From NCBI GenBank assembly GCA_027257055.1, contig JAPVLO010000153.1:1860001-1924000 (forward strand): 64,000 nucleotides of DNA. Reading direction: 5' to 3'. Each line of letters opens with the position of its first letter. The stretch's first letter is position 1. Position numbers and translations under genes: made by a program. Shown one piece after another: positions 1-10,375 of the stretch. The stretch comes from Cephalopachus bancanus. Its lineage: Eukaryota > Chordata > Mammalia > Primates > Tarsiidae. Below the pieces are notes generated by a model. It was given only the letters and a program-made list of their open reading frames with translations, had not been told where the DNA came from and made no database searches.

Positions 1-438
1 AAAGCCTCAAAGAACAGCAAGAGAAAAAAGTGTACACACCTAAATGACATATTTTCTTTCCCAGATTCCTTCCTATAAGAAATACAAGATTTATTCTCCC
101 ATTTATCTTCTCAGGTACTCAAAAGTGAAGCTGCTATTCCAGCCCCAAAGTAACTTCAACACTGGTCTGCAGTGTACAACTCTACTTTCCTCTTTAGCCT
201 AAAATTTCAGTCTTTAAAGTTTCAGTACATTATAGGAGAAACAAAAAAGACTGTAAACTGTGCAAACTTACACAGGCCTTGGTAAAGTTGCTCTCATGCA
301 TGTTAAGTATGTGGTGCTTTTTAGCTGTGCTTCAAAGAAAATTTAGACTGGCTAAGATTATTTCCCACCACATGGCAAGAATTTAAGTTGTTTGAAGAAT
401 AATTGTTTTAGCTATTTTTCATATTTAAGATATAATAA

Positions 439-728
439 TTTTTTTTTTTCTGAGTTAGAGTCTCACTCTATCGCCCAGACTGGAGTGCAGTGGCCGCTCC
501 CACCCACCGCAGCCTCGACCTGCTGGGCTCCGGCGATCCTTCCGCCTCAGCCTTCCAAGTAGCTTGAACTACAAGCACGCGCTACCACACCCAGCTGATT
601 TTTGATTTATTGTAGAGATGAGGTCTCCCCAAGTTGCCCAGGTGGATCTCGAACCCACGGGCTCAGGCAATCCACTCACCTCAACCTCCCAAGGAGCGGA
701 ATTACAGGCTGAGCCATCGAGCCCGGCT
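439..728 (-). repeat. Alu SINE, dimeric, lineage-type
   Basis: Antisense full-length dimeric Alu with its poly-T at 439-449. A perfect 11-nt target-site duplication (agatataataa) flanks it at 428-438 and 729-739. The internal sequence carries the 'gcctgtaattccgctcc' type left arm and the 'cagcaggtcgag' right arm typical of this genome's Alus. Confidence 0.95.
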
Positions 729-794
729 AGATATAATAAATATTTTTTAAAGAAATTTTTCACTGCTTTGAAAAAGTTTGAAAAACACTTATTT

Positions 795-920
795 TTTAAA
801 ATGAGGAAACAAAGTTCCAACGAAATAAAATAACTTATTAAAGATCACATAGCTGGTTATTGCAGAATCCAGTTTAGAATCCAGAATCCAGTCTCTACAT
901 TCTCAGTCCTTATTGTGCTT
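795..920 (-). repeat. MIR-like SINE relic
   Basis: Contains the 'atgaggaaacaaag' and 'gatcacatagctggt' blocks that mark the core of MIR elements. Strongly decayed; the boundaries are approximate. Confidence 0.45.
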
Positions 921-1595
921 TCTAGTACATTATTTTGTTCTGCCTCACCTTAGTAGGCTTTCCATATAAGTCAATCTCAAGCTCTATTGTGATCCTTTCA
1001 AAGAAGCATAATTTTCATTAGCTATAAAGAGCCCATTTGACCATGACTGTTTTAAATTTTTCCAAACAATATTTTCTATTTGGTTTTGCTGACATTCAGA
1101 AGCATTTCTTTCTATAATAAACTTGTGTCCAACAATTTTACAAAATTAATTTCTGTAGATTCTTTTAAATTTTCTACATATACCATCATATGGTCTACAA
1201 ATCTTTCTCAATAAATATGATTTATTTTTTTCAAAAATATTTTATTTATTCATTCTAATGCTTGTTTGTAGATTTTTTCAAATTTTCCACAACACAATCA
1301 TATTATATACAAATAATGTTTCCTAAATATTTCTCAATAAATAAATAATTTATTTCAGAAATATCAGAAAAAATAAGAACCTATACATATTTTAATTAAA
1401 TAGACACTTTTCTAAGAAAGAAGGCAATTTTAAGTTATAAATTCAGAGTTTTAAAAAAATGGAATCAGATTTCTCTGAAATAGCAATAGTGATTACAATA
1501 GCTCTTGAATGGGAAAAATCACTGAAAACTCAGGCCTCTGTGTGATATCTAGCACTTAGAGTTTCAGGGTTACTGCTGGTTTGAGTAATCATTTA

Positions 1596-1604
1596 CAAAG
1601 TTCA
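1596..1604 (+). promoter_or_regulatory. Possible HNF4 site upstream of candidate exon 1
   Basis: The sequence caaagttca matches the HNF4-type nuclear receptor consensus, and C6 is a liver-expressed gene. It lies about 150-200 bases upstream of the candidate first exon. A nine-base match can occur by chance, so this is only suggestive. Confidence 0.2.
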
Positions 1605-1739
1605 AGTTTTCACAGAATATTTATTGTGACAACACTCCAGGTGTTGCTAGGTCTCTGGGATATCACAGCATTACCTTGTATTAGCTAGCAAAAGGGAGAG
1701 AAGGTTTGTTTGGATTAGCACATAAACCCTCTCCATTGT

Positions 1740-1805
1740 GCGTACCTATTGTTTTCTCAGTAATTTGCAGTTTGGGTTCCTGAATATCACAAACTCTGCT
1801 TAAAG
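1740..1805 (+). promoter_or_regulatory. C6: Candidate noncoding exon 1 of C6 (5' UTR) with strong donor
   Basis: A near-perfect splice donor, aaag|gtgagt, occurs at 1805/1806. The acceptor of exon 2 (5208/5209) leaves only 20 bases of 5' UTR before the ATG, so an upstream noncoding exon must exist, as in human C6. The start is a guess: a TATA-like cataaacc lies at 1720-1727. A first exon farther upstream, outside the window, is equally possible. Confidence 0.35.
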
Positions 1806-4089
1806 GTGAGTGACATAATGATTTCATTTTCAATCTTAATATTTCAAAATTTTAGATTGTTTCCAACAAAATTATTCTTTCAAGCATTAAAAAACATAAT
1901 CTAGACTATCACCATTTTTTGTCTTTTTTAAAAATAAGAAATAACCACTTTGCTTAAATCTCAAAAGAACTAGAGGTTCATGCTTTTAAACAAATGTCAT
2001 TCCAGAAGACATTTGAGATCAAGTTTCTTTATGAGATGAAGTTTAAAACAGTTAAAAGTAAAGCAAACATACTCTTTAGCCAAGGTCATGTGCCTGGTCT
2101 CCCAGCCTGCCTTGGTAGTGGTAAATATCATTTTTTTGAGCCTCTGGGCCATATACAGAAGGAAAAACTAATAAACAAACAAAAAAATCCAAGAAATTTA
2201 AAAGGTCTACAAGGAGATAGGAAAGAAGAACCTACCCTTGAGAAAACATTGGAGCAGTCTCTGAAATCTGTTGGGTAAGATGTGTAGACAGCTTTGTGGA
2301 AAACTCATTCATGTGAGTAAAGTATATCAGAAGGTGACAGGTTAGAATAAGATGGTCTTCATTTAACTAGAATTCTCCAAATGCTCACAAAGCCATAATC
2401 AATGGATCAATGAGGTCATTAATTTTTAGAAAGTTCAAGAGGGAATGGCAATTATCAGAAAACTGCAGAATTGTTGTTTTATGATCCCAAACTGGAAGAT
2501 CTTTCCCAACCATTGTCCTCTATTCACTGAATTTTTTTTATTCCATTTTTGTAGGAAAATTGTATTGTATTGAGTAAAATGCCTGCATGCAATTTTAGAT
2601 ACCTCTAAAATGCCTAGAGATGTTTGAAATTACTAAATAAGGAATCATATGATATTGTATGCTGGGCCATCATCACAAAAAAGCCCAGAGAAATAATTAT
2701 ATTTATTTGAATTAAAATTATTGTCTTAACATAAGACAATTTTTCTTCCACAATAAAATATTATAAGAAGAAAAGTGACCAATTAGCTTTTTCTTTCTTT
2801 AATACCTCATCGAATAATTTTTGACATTATTATCTTAACTTATAGTGTTTTTCAAATTGCCTTAGAACAGTTTTAGCCAAAAAAAAGGTCAAAATATTTT
2901 GTAAGAATTCTGTGCTTACAGTTTTTAATGATAATTAAAATAAAATCACTCTATACTTTTTAAATTTTTGGAAATTAACACCGATAGTGTCTGTTGAGAA
3001 CCTAGAACAAGTACTCTCTTGAAATTTTACTTCTCCTAATCATTTACATGGTGATTCCATAAGATGCTTTAAGAATTTGTTTTCTCCACAAATGAGCAAA
3101 ATATTCTGGAAGACATCTGTCTCTTCTAATACCTAATGAGGAAAAAAAATACATAAATAGCAATAAAGCATCTGTTTAGATTTTCTTGCTGAAAGGCCTT
3201 TGTATGAGTTGATCCCAGATTTTGCCAGTGGTACGCAGGGGTAAAGATGTAGAGAGTATGTGATCTTTCCAGTCAGTCTAGTGCTTGACAAGGAAGCTTC
3301 ATATTATTTAGAAGCCTCAGCTCCCAAGGACTGAAACCAGTGAAAAGTCACCCTATCTGGAACTCAGGTCAGATGTTTACAACTCACACCATTCTGTCTG
3401 ATGACAACATAAATTCTATCTGGCCATATTTGTCCCATGTCCTATGGTTCTGTGTTGCTGAGGAAAACCAAGAAAGGTGAGTTACCAGGAAATTAGAATC
3501 AGTAGGCAAGTGGAGTGATCTTTCAAAGACACTTTCATTTTTATGATTGAGATAGTCTAGGGCTATAGCACCCTATCTATAAGTTAGATTTTTAAAAGCT
3601 TGGGTAAAAAGCATGGGTAATATTTTTATTTATGTCTGCCCTCCCAGAGAGTGATAAAGGCTTCTATTTCTTTGTGTCTCACTCAATGCCTAGCAGCAAA
3701 TATGTGACAATTTCATTTTAAATTGCAGAACATATTCAGTCATTTGTCAATATATTTGGTTGTTTTTACTTTAGCATTTTTTCTTTGAGGTTATAGAAGA
3801 ATTTTAAAATCTTACTGATTTATGAGCATATTGAAGAAACAATTCTTATATCTAATCTTGAGCTCTTGGCTTAAAACAAGATACAGCAAATGATGAACCT
3901 CATTTATTTTTACTGAAATATCTTTTCATCACAACTAAAAAACACAAACTAATTACATTAAATATAATCAAGGACTCATTCTCTGAGACACTTGAGAGAG
4001 CCATAGTTCATCAGAGCAATTTGGCAATATTTATCAAAAATTTATGGCCAACAACCACTATTACACTTGTAACACTCTTAAAAGTTACT

Positions 4090-4260
4090 ACTAATTTGAA
4101 AAGTTAATACTTATTGAGTGATGATTTTATGCCAATGATTATTCTAAGCATTTTACACAAAACTTCTTACTGAATCCTAACAAAATTTTATGAGAAAAAT
4201 AAAAATACTAATCTTATTTTATCTATAACTGAGACACAGAAAAGTTATAATACCATTTTA
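4090..4260 (+). repeat. MIR SINE relic
   Basis: The order 'ttattgagtgatgattttatgc', 'ctaagcattttacac' and 'aactgagacacagaaaag' follows the MIR consensus (attgagcgcttactatgtgcc ... actgaggcacagagag). Highly diverged. Confidence 0.6.
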
Positions 4261-5208
4261 CCTCTTAAAATAAAAGTTACCATATTAACTACAGCAGCAT
4301 TGTTTATATATACATATATTAATTGTGTTGCATGTTTTATTGGAGATACAAAGATTAAATTGACACTATCAGGAGACAGAGATACTTTTTCAAATGACTC
4401 ATGGATCTTCAAGGCTCCATAGCACACAGATGAGAACCACTAATCAAAGTAGTTGCTAGCCACCCTTCTGTGGCCTGATTGGTAGAGCTTCAGGCATTTT
4501 GATGCTCCAGTAACGCAGGAATTGGTGTGGTTAGAAACTCAAGGAAGGTTTGCACCTAGTTCAAGAACCAGAAATTCTGAGCCCTTCCTTGTCAGGCAGC
4601 CTCAACACTAATGCCTCTCCTTGAGACTCATTTTTGTCTCCATAAAATTAAGATATTTCACCCAGAGTTTCCAAAGATCCATTCCAGCTCTAACTTCTAT
4701 AACTCTATATGTAGAGATAGCTGGACAGTGAATTCTCTCTTTAGCAGATTTCCAGGATTTTAGAGAATAAAATAGAGCTTACAAAAAAGTATCCAAACTT
4801 CTTCCTCTGTCCCAGAAAAGTATAAAAAACTGAAATGTACTCGAGGATAGTGCTTACACAGAAGAAACAGTTGTTTTCAGAAGTATACGATTATATAAGT
4901 CTCAAATACTTTTTGGAATGAAATGGGTTACAGGTACATACTACATATTTTGTCTTGAAGCCCATCACTAACAGTTCAAAGAAACTTACTAGTACTTGGA
5001 GTTGTAACTATGTTAATCTCCACTCTAAAAATCTTTAACAATAGAATTTGTACTCATAAGCATATGAATTTGTAGGTGTTGACTTGCATCAAGGATGCAG
5101 AGAAATGGAGATGTTTTCTAAAATCACACTCGAATCTATTACTCAGGATGACTTATAACGTTTTACCCCCAGCAAGCATTTGAGATGTATTAAATCATTC
5201 TGTTTTAG

Positions 5209-5371
5209 TGCCTGAAGGTTCTCAAACCATGGCCAGACACTTCATCTTGTGCTTCATCCTGCTAAGTACTCTGATTGACAAGGGCCAAGGCTGCTTCTGT
5301 GATCACTACCCATGGACTCAGTGGTCCAGCTGCTCAAAAACCTGCAATTCTGGAACCCAGAGCAGACAGAG
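5209..5371 (+). CDS. C6: C6 exon 2: start codon, signal peptide, first TSP1 repeat
   Basis: The acceptor is ttctgttttag at 5208. ATG at 5229 sits in a good Kozak context (accATGg). It encodes residues 1-47 plus two bases of codon 48 and ends at donor gtgggt (phase 2). Residues 1-21 form a signal peptide with hydrophobic core Phe5-Leu16. Mature C6 would begin at Cys22. The first TSP1 motif follows, with Trp29 and Trp32 (WTQW, C-mannosylation type) and Cys35-Ser-Lys-Thr38-Cys39, where Thr38 lies in an O-fucosylation-type context. The signal peptide is the most divergent part of the exon relative to human. Confidence 0.97.
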
Positions 5372-6074
5372 GTGGGTGTGAGCTAAGTAGCTTTTCTTTG
5401 TGCTTTGGATGACCTCAAAGATGAAGTCAGCAATATCAGAAGTGCCACACTAAACAATGGGAAAAAAAATTCAAAGTTAAGAACTCATGAATCTGAATAG
5501 AATTTGGAGTCTTTTACATGTGAGGTTGAAGTCTACTTTTGCTCTCTCTATAAAAACAGGAGAGGGGTGTCAAAGAAAATTAATTAAGAATCTGTACTAT
5601 GCTTTCAGTTGAATATTTAACTTACTTAGAATCACTACTCAACTTTTTTCAATAAGCATAAAACTCTACTTGCCTACAGTTATTGAGTTAATTATAGAGA
5701 ATTTTCCGTTCATTAAACCGAGTCTAACAGGACCTCAGTTGAGCAGAACTGCTAGCGATTAGCTTGATTGTTTGCATATACAAGATGGCAACAAAACTGT
5801 GTTTACTTGATAACATTTAATAATTTAGTCTTTTCACCAATTCAGACTACTCGCGCTCCACAGTTTCTTTAAATCTGCTAGATGTTTCTGTACCATGGAG
5901 ATGCTTACATGACTTAAGGGAGAAAATTGTACATCTAATGTGTTTTAACTATTATAGCACATTTTATAGCTTACTTTAGAAAACTACTTTTACATATGTG
6001 GTGTGAATCTTATTAAGATGACCAATTGACTTCCCCATTAATCCATCTAAGTTTGTGAAAACAGATTTGTTTAT

Positions 6075-6800
6075 AATATTCTTCTACTCAAAAGTTCTTC
6101 AGCAGCTATCCACTGTCTACAAATAAAGCACAGTCATATTTCTAACCAGTCACACAAGCTCCTCCCTGCAGAGCTCCCTGGATACACTTTCATCCACCTC
6201 AAAAGTACATGTCCTTCTCTCTGTTGTCTGGAGAATTCACATGCATTTTTCTTTAAAAAAAATTTTTTTTTATTCTAAAGATGTGGGGTACAATTCAGGA
6301 TTAGGTATACAAGTAGTCACCGTACAGGTAGAGTTTGGGCCTCCCTTTGGTCCCCACTTTCCTGGTTCAAGATCAGGTACCCTTATTGATGTTATGTGCC
6401 CTCTCTCTCACCACCCAGCAGTGTCCTGCTACTGCCAGTTTCTTTCCTACAGTCTTATGGTAAATGTTCAGGGTCCGCTTATGAGTGAGAACATGTGGTG
6501 CTCAGTTCTTTGTTTCTGTGATAGATCACTGAATATTATAGACTCTAAATCCATCCAAGTTGCTACAAAGTCCAGGTGTTTGTTCTTTTTTATGGCTGTG
6601 TAATATTCCATTGTGTATTTGTACTACATTTTTCAAGATGTTTCTGTCACGTTGCTTTCTCTTTGAATCTTTGACCCCACAGCAGCCTCACCCTATCTCA
6701 GTCATTGTACTTAACATATTGTGCTGTCATCTTTTAAACAATATGCAGGAACTTTCTTCCTCTCTTCTTTCTTTCATTAAATTCCAGTCCATTTCAGAAG
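6075..6800 (+). repeat. L2-like LINE relic split by an L1 insertion
   Basis: The flanks of the younger L1 resemble the late ORF2 / 3' part of L2 ('tcttcagcagctatccactgtctac', then a C/T-rich tract). Similarity is low and judged by eye, so family and ends are uncertain. Confidence 0.35.
6243..6645 (-). repeat. L1 LINE 3' end, antisense
   Basis: On the minus strand this is the end of L1 ORF2 and the 3' UTR. Recognisable blocks are 'atgagtgagaacatgtggtg', 'gactctaaatccatccaagt' and 'tatggctgtgtaatattcca'. Its T-rich start at 6250-6275 is the A-tail. The 120-residue open frame through it is a by-product. Related copies lie at 29905 and 41228. Confidence 0.85.
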
Positions 6801-7134
6801 ATCTAACAGGGCTGACTTCATGGTGTAACCTGTGCAGTCACACAGACCTTCACACTTAGAAGGGCTTCATGCTTGACTTAATGATCTGCCATTGCTGCCC
6901 TGAAATTTTTAATTTTGAACAAAATGTTTCTCATTTTCATTTAGCACTGGACCCCACAATATATGTCCTGAGTTCCATTACGTGGTAAGAACTGCATATA
7001 TGGCAACCTCCCTGATTTTTCATGAAAACTTTCTTTTTTATTCACTCTAGTTAATGCTCAATTACATTTTTCTTATGGGGCGTGATCCTCAGTGAATACA
7101 CTCATTTTAAACAATTTTTTCCTCACTATTACAG

Positions 7135-7291
7135 ACAAATCGTAGTAGATAAGTACTATGAGGAAAACTTTTGTGATCAAATTTGCACCAAGCAGGAGAC
7201 CAGAGAATGTAACTGGCAAACATGTCCTATCAACTGCCTCCTGGGAGATTACGGACCGTGGTCAGACTGTGATCCTTGTGTTGAAAAACAG
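7135..7291 (+). CDS. C6: C6 exon 3: end of TSP1-1, first half of TSP1-2
   Basis: The acceptor is ctattacag at 7134 and the donor gtgggt follows 7291. The exon completes codon 48 (Arg) and encodes residues 48-100, ending on a codon boundary (phase 0). It carries six TSP1 cysteines and the start of the second repeat, with Gly-Pro-Trp-Ser-Asp-Cys around Trp90 in a C-mannosylation-type position. The frame stays open about 30 bases into the intron; that extension is not coding. Confidence 0.97.
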
Positions 7292-7562
7292 GTGGGTGAC
7301 CATGGGTATTTCCAGGAAATCTGAATCATGATAGAGTGCTCTGATTCCCTGACAGGCTCAACAACACAGACATTTCTTTAGTTTTTGAAAATAAACTGTC
7401 CCAGCTTCCTTTGAGGAAAAATTACAGTTACTAATTTGGGGTGGGGGGGAGAAGGAACATATTTTACATGTATTACTGTCTGATAAACACCAGAAGGGAA
7501 TTTCACCCCTACAGTTCTGAGTTCTATTGCCTGTGCTTTCTGAAAGCAAAAGCAAACATAGG

Positions 7563-7960
7563 CTAAGTATCCCTAACTAAAATGCTTGAAAGCATGTGTT
7601 TCAGATTTCTGATTGTTTCAAATTTGGGAATATTTTCATAAGCATAATGAAAATATTCTTTTAATGGCTTCTTCTAACTCTGAAACCATATGAAGAGAAG
7701 AAAAGCCTTATGATATCTTGGAGATGGGACCCAAATCTTAATACAGAATTCACTTGTGTTAAATGTATACACTTTGTACATTTAGCCTGAAGGTAATTTC
7801 ATGCAATATTTTTAATAATTGTGTGCATGAAACAAGTTTATGTTAAGTACTTATGTGTGGAATTTTCCACATGTAGGGTCAGATTGGCACTTAAAAAGTT
7901 TTAGATTTTAGAACATTTCGCATTTTAGATTTTCAGACTAGAGTTGCTCAATCTGCACTA
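7563..7960 (+). mobile_element. Nonautonomous Tigger-type DNA transposon (MITE)
   Basis: It begins 'ctaagtatccctaactaaaa' and ends 'gactagagttgctcaatctg', an inverted pair matching the TTGAGTATCCCT... termini of a common primate Tc1/mariner-Tigger MITE. Internal blocks 'gagatgggacccaaatct' and 'tagcctgaaggtaatttcat' also match. The exact family name cannot be settled by eye. Confidence 0.75.
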
Positions 7961-8234
7961 AAAAAAAAAAAAAAAAAAGAGGGGATTTCCGTCCAGGTTT
8001 TAAAACCAGGCAAAAATGAAGGAAATGACTCAACCCTCCCTCTAAATTCCCTTTCCCCAGGGGAAAGTCCCTCAGTTTGTTTATTGTTCCCAGTTGCAAT
8101 ATTTACTCACCTCACACCCATTCCCGTAAGGGCATTGGCTCATGTGGACCATAGTCAGGGTGGTGCTGAGCCTTCACACATTAGAAAGAAAAAGAAACTC
8201 ACCTGTGGAGTACCCACTCTGTGAGAGGAACTCT

Positions 8235-8400
8235 TCTAGTCCCCTTGCATATATAACATTATTCAAACTTTACATCAAACTATGGCTCTCTACCCATTTT
8301 ACAGATAAGAAAGTTACAGCTCATGAGGGGTTAAGTAATTTGCCCAATAATACATCATTAATTAATGAAGTAGCTATATCTTGAACTTGAATTTTTTGGA
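8235..8400 (+). repeat. MIR SINE relic
   Basis: The MIR core 'cccattttacagataagaaa' is followed by 'gttaagtaatttgcccaa', in the usual order and spacing. Decayed. Confidence 0.65.
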
Positions 8401-8649
8401 TTTTAAAGTCGATAATTTTTAATACTGTCATATTTCTATTCTTCCCTGACTCATCATTCAAAATACTTTAAATTGTAGAGACTATGTTAGCATTGGTTTT
8501 TCATGATGACATCTTATGCAAACAAATTTCAAATGTCACATTAATGATTTCACACTACTGTTATTGTCTGGAATAATTCACTGCACCTGGAAGACTCTCA
8601 GCAAACATTTGTGCACTTGATTTTGATATAACTTAAAACCATATGGTTT

Positions 8650-8765
8650 CAGAGTTAGATGAAGCCTTAGAATCCTTTTGTCCCATCTCCTCATTTTACA
8701 GACTGGGAAACTGAGGCCCAGAGAGGCTGTAACTTCACTATAGAAACACAATAAGGGAATTGGAA
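8650..8765 (+). repeat. MIR SINE relic
   Basis: The block 'cctcattttacagactgg' then 'aaactgaggcccagagagg' is close to the MIR core consensus. It lies about 140 bases upstream of exon 4. Confidence 0.8.
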
Positions 8766-8901
8766 GAATTATTAGTAAAATGTAAGATACATCATTACAG
8801 AAAAAAAATCACCACTGTGATAGAGAAGTCTGGTCTTCTTAGATGCATTTTTATCTTGACCCTGCCTCACAGTTACTCATCTTTCTCTTCTTTCTTTTCA
8901 G

Positions 8902-9046
8902 TCTAAGGTTAGATCTGTCTTGCGTCCCAGTCAATTTGGGGGACAGCCATGTACTGAGCCCTTGGTGACCTTTCAACCATGCATTCCATCTAAGCTCTGT
9001 AAAATTGAAGAGGCTAACTGCAAGAATAAATTCTGCTGTGACAATG
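8902..9046 (+). CDS. C6: C6 exon 4: end of TSP1-2, start of LDLRA
   Basis: Acceptor tttcttttcag at 8901; donor gtaatg after 9046, phase 1. Encodes residues 101-148 plus one base of Gly149. It finishes TSP1-2 and opens the LDL-receptor class A module (Cys140 ... Cys146). Codon 145 (9034-9036) reads TGC, so the module has adjacent Cys145-Cys146; the human protein, as I recall it, has Arg at 145. This gives an odd cysteine count in a normally six-cysteine module. Confidence 0.97.
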
Positions 9047-9349
9047 GTAATGTATTTTTATAAAATGTCTGGTTTTCACTAAAAATAACTTGACAAAGTC
9101 AAAGTTATTCCAATTCACTACCAGGAAAATCCATGAGAGAGAAGTCTCACTACATTTTAAGCATTGGCAAAGGAGAGTATTATGCTGCCAATTACCAAGA
9201 TACTCAAGTGTGAAAAAATATAGCTTTTAAGTTATATCATCTTGACCATTCATCTGATTCATTTACTCCTGAAGTAGTGGTGTCCATTTCTTTGCACTGT
9301 TATAAAACAGAAAAGGGAGAAAGGAGAAGAAGGAAAAAGAGTAGGTAGA

Positions 9350-9480
9350 TTTTTCTTTTCTTCGAGATGGGAGTCTTGCTATGTGCCCAGACTGGATTCA
9401 AACTCCTGGTCTCAGGTGATTCTCCTGCCTCAGCTTCCTGAGTAGATGGAATTACAGATCCATGCCACCATGCCCAGCCA
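9350..9480 (-). repeat. Free left Alu monomer type, antisense
   Basis: Only one 7SL-derived arm is present, from 'gagatgggagtcttgctatg' to 'catgccaccatgcccagcc'. Imperfect flanking repeats (agtaggtagat / aataggaagat) suggest a complete monomeric insertion rather than a broken dimer. Confidence 0.75.
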
Positions 9481-9546
9481 AATAGGAAGATATTTCTTTA
9501 AACAGGCTATTAATATGCACAAATATATAGTGAGAATAATTGAAAA

Positions 9547-9845
9547 GGCTAGGCGTGGTGGCTCATGCCTGTAATCCTAGCACTTTGGGAAGCCGAGGGA
9601 GGAGGATTGCTTGAGACTAGGAGTTGGAACTCAGCCTGCGTGTGTACCTACAGAGACATCATCTCTACAAAAAATCAAGAAATTAGTCAGCCACAGTGTC
9701 ATGCACCTGTAGTCCCAGCTACTCAGGAGCCTAGGGAGGAAGATTGCCTGAGTCCAGGAGGTTGAGGTTCAGTGACCCATGATTGTACCACTGCGCACCA
9801 GCCTGGGCAGTAGAGTGAGACCCTAACTCAAATCATAACAGTAAT
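9547..9845 (+). repeat. AluJ-type SINE
   Basis: A dimeric Alu with a classic left arm ('gtggctcatgcctgtaatcc') and without the lineage-specific changes seen in the other Alus here, so an older subfamily. A perfect 12-nt duplication (aataattgaaaa) lies at 9535-9546 and 9846-9857. Confidence 0.93.
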
Positions 9846-10174
9846 AATAATTGAAAAGAAGTGACATATTTTTAAATACTTTTAATATAATTTATTAAGA
9901 CAAGAATATTAAAAATATTATGTCAGGAGGATGAATAGAGATGACTTAGCAAATTTTCTTAACTGGCTCCATAGTTAATTCCAAAAGATTAGATCAAAAA
10001 ATGATTTAAATGATGGTAACATCTCCTTCAAGTCCAATATTCACTCAGATGCATAAAATCTGGTCATTAAGTTTCATTAGATTATAATCGAATCTTGAGT
10101 ATATTACTTAATCATATGTTTTATTTTGTGAATTAATAGCTCTTCAACACTCACCATTTTGAACAGTCTAGATC

Positions 10175-10375
10175 ATGTTTTTGCAAGCTTTTCAGTAAAG
10201 ATCCAAAGGGCAAATATTTTAGCTTTTGTAGACCATGCAGTCTATCTTGCAACTACTCAACTCTAGCAAAGCTGCCCTTGACAATACATACATAGCATAG
10301 CCGTGTCAAAACAACATAGAAGGCAGGTTAGTTTTAGCCTGTGGACTTCGGTTCACTGACCTCCTCTAAAAATAG
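10175..10375 (-). mobile_element. hAT-type MITE, antisense
   Basis: Reads in reverse as the common 'gtcagcaaactatggccc' MITE. Visible blocks are 'aatattttagcttttgtaga', 'gcaactactcaactct' and 'gacaatacatac'. A sense relative lies at 58798-59005. Confidence 0.7.

Larger units (their letters stand above)
1..5208. other. Upstream / first-intron region of C6
   Basis: No coding sequence is supported. The stretch holds an antisense Alu (439-728), weak MIR-like tracts (about 795-920 and 4090-4260) and a candidate noncoding first exon ending at 1805. The rest is AT-rich unique-looking sequence in which I recognise nothing. If the exon call is right, 1806-5208 is intron 1. Confidence 0.6.
5372..7134 (+). 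other. C6: C6 intron 2
   Basis: A phase 2 intron of 1763 bases. It holds an antisense L1 3' end (6243-6645) that appears inserted in an older L2-like tract (about 6075-6240 and 6646-6800). The rest is unremarkable. Confidence 0.9.
7292..8901 (+). other. C6: C6 intron 3
   Basis: A phase 0 intron of 1610 bases. It contains a Tigger-type MITE (7563-7960, ending in an A-run at 7960-7978) and two MIR relics. No other coding signal. Confidence 0.9.

Noticed and set aside
6241..6603. 120-codon plus-strand open frame
   Set aside because: Lies inside the antisense L1 3' end; the homologous positions in the copies at 29905 and 41228 do not keep the frame.
7292..7324. Possible longer exon 3 (frame stays open past the donor)
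   Set aside because: The donor gtgggt at 7292 and the match of exon 4 at 8902 to the next residues define the junction; the extension ends in TGA.
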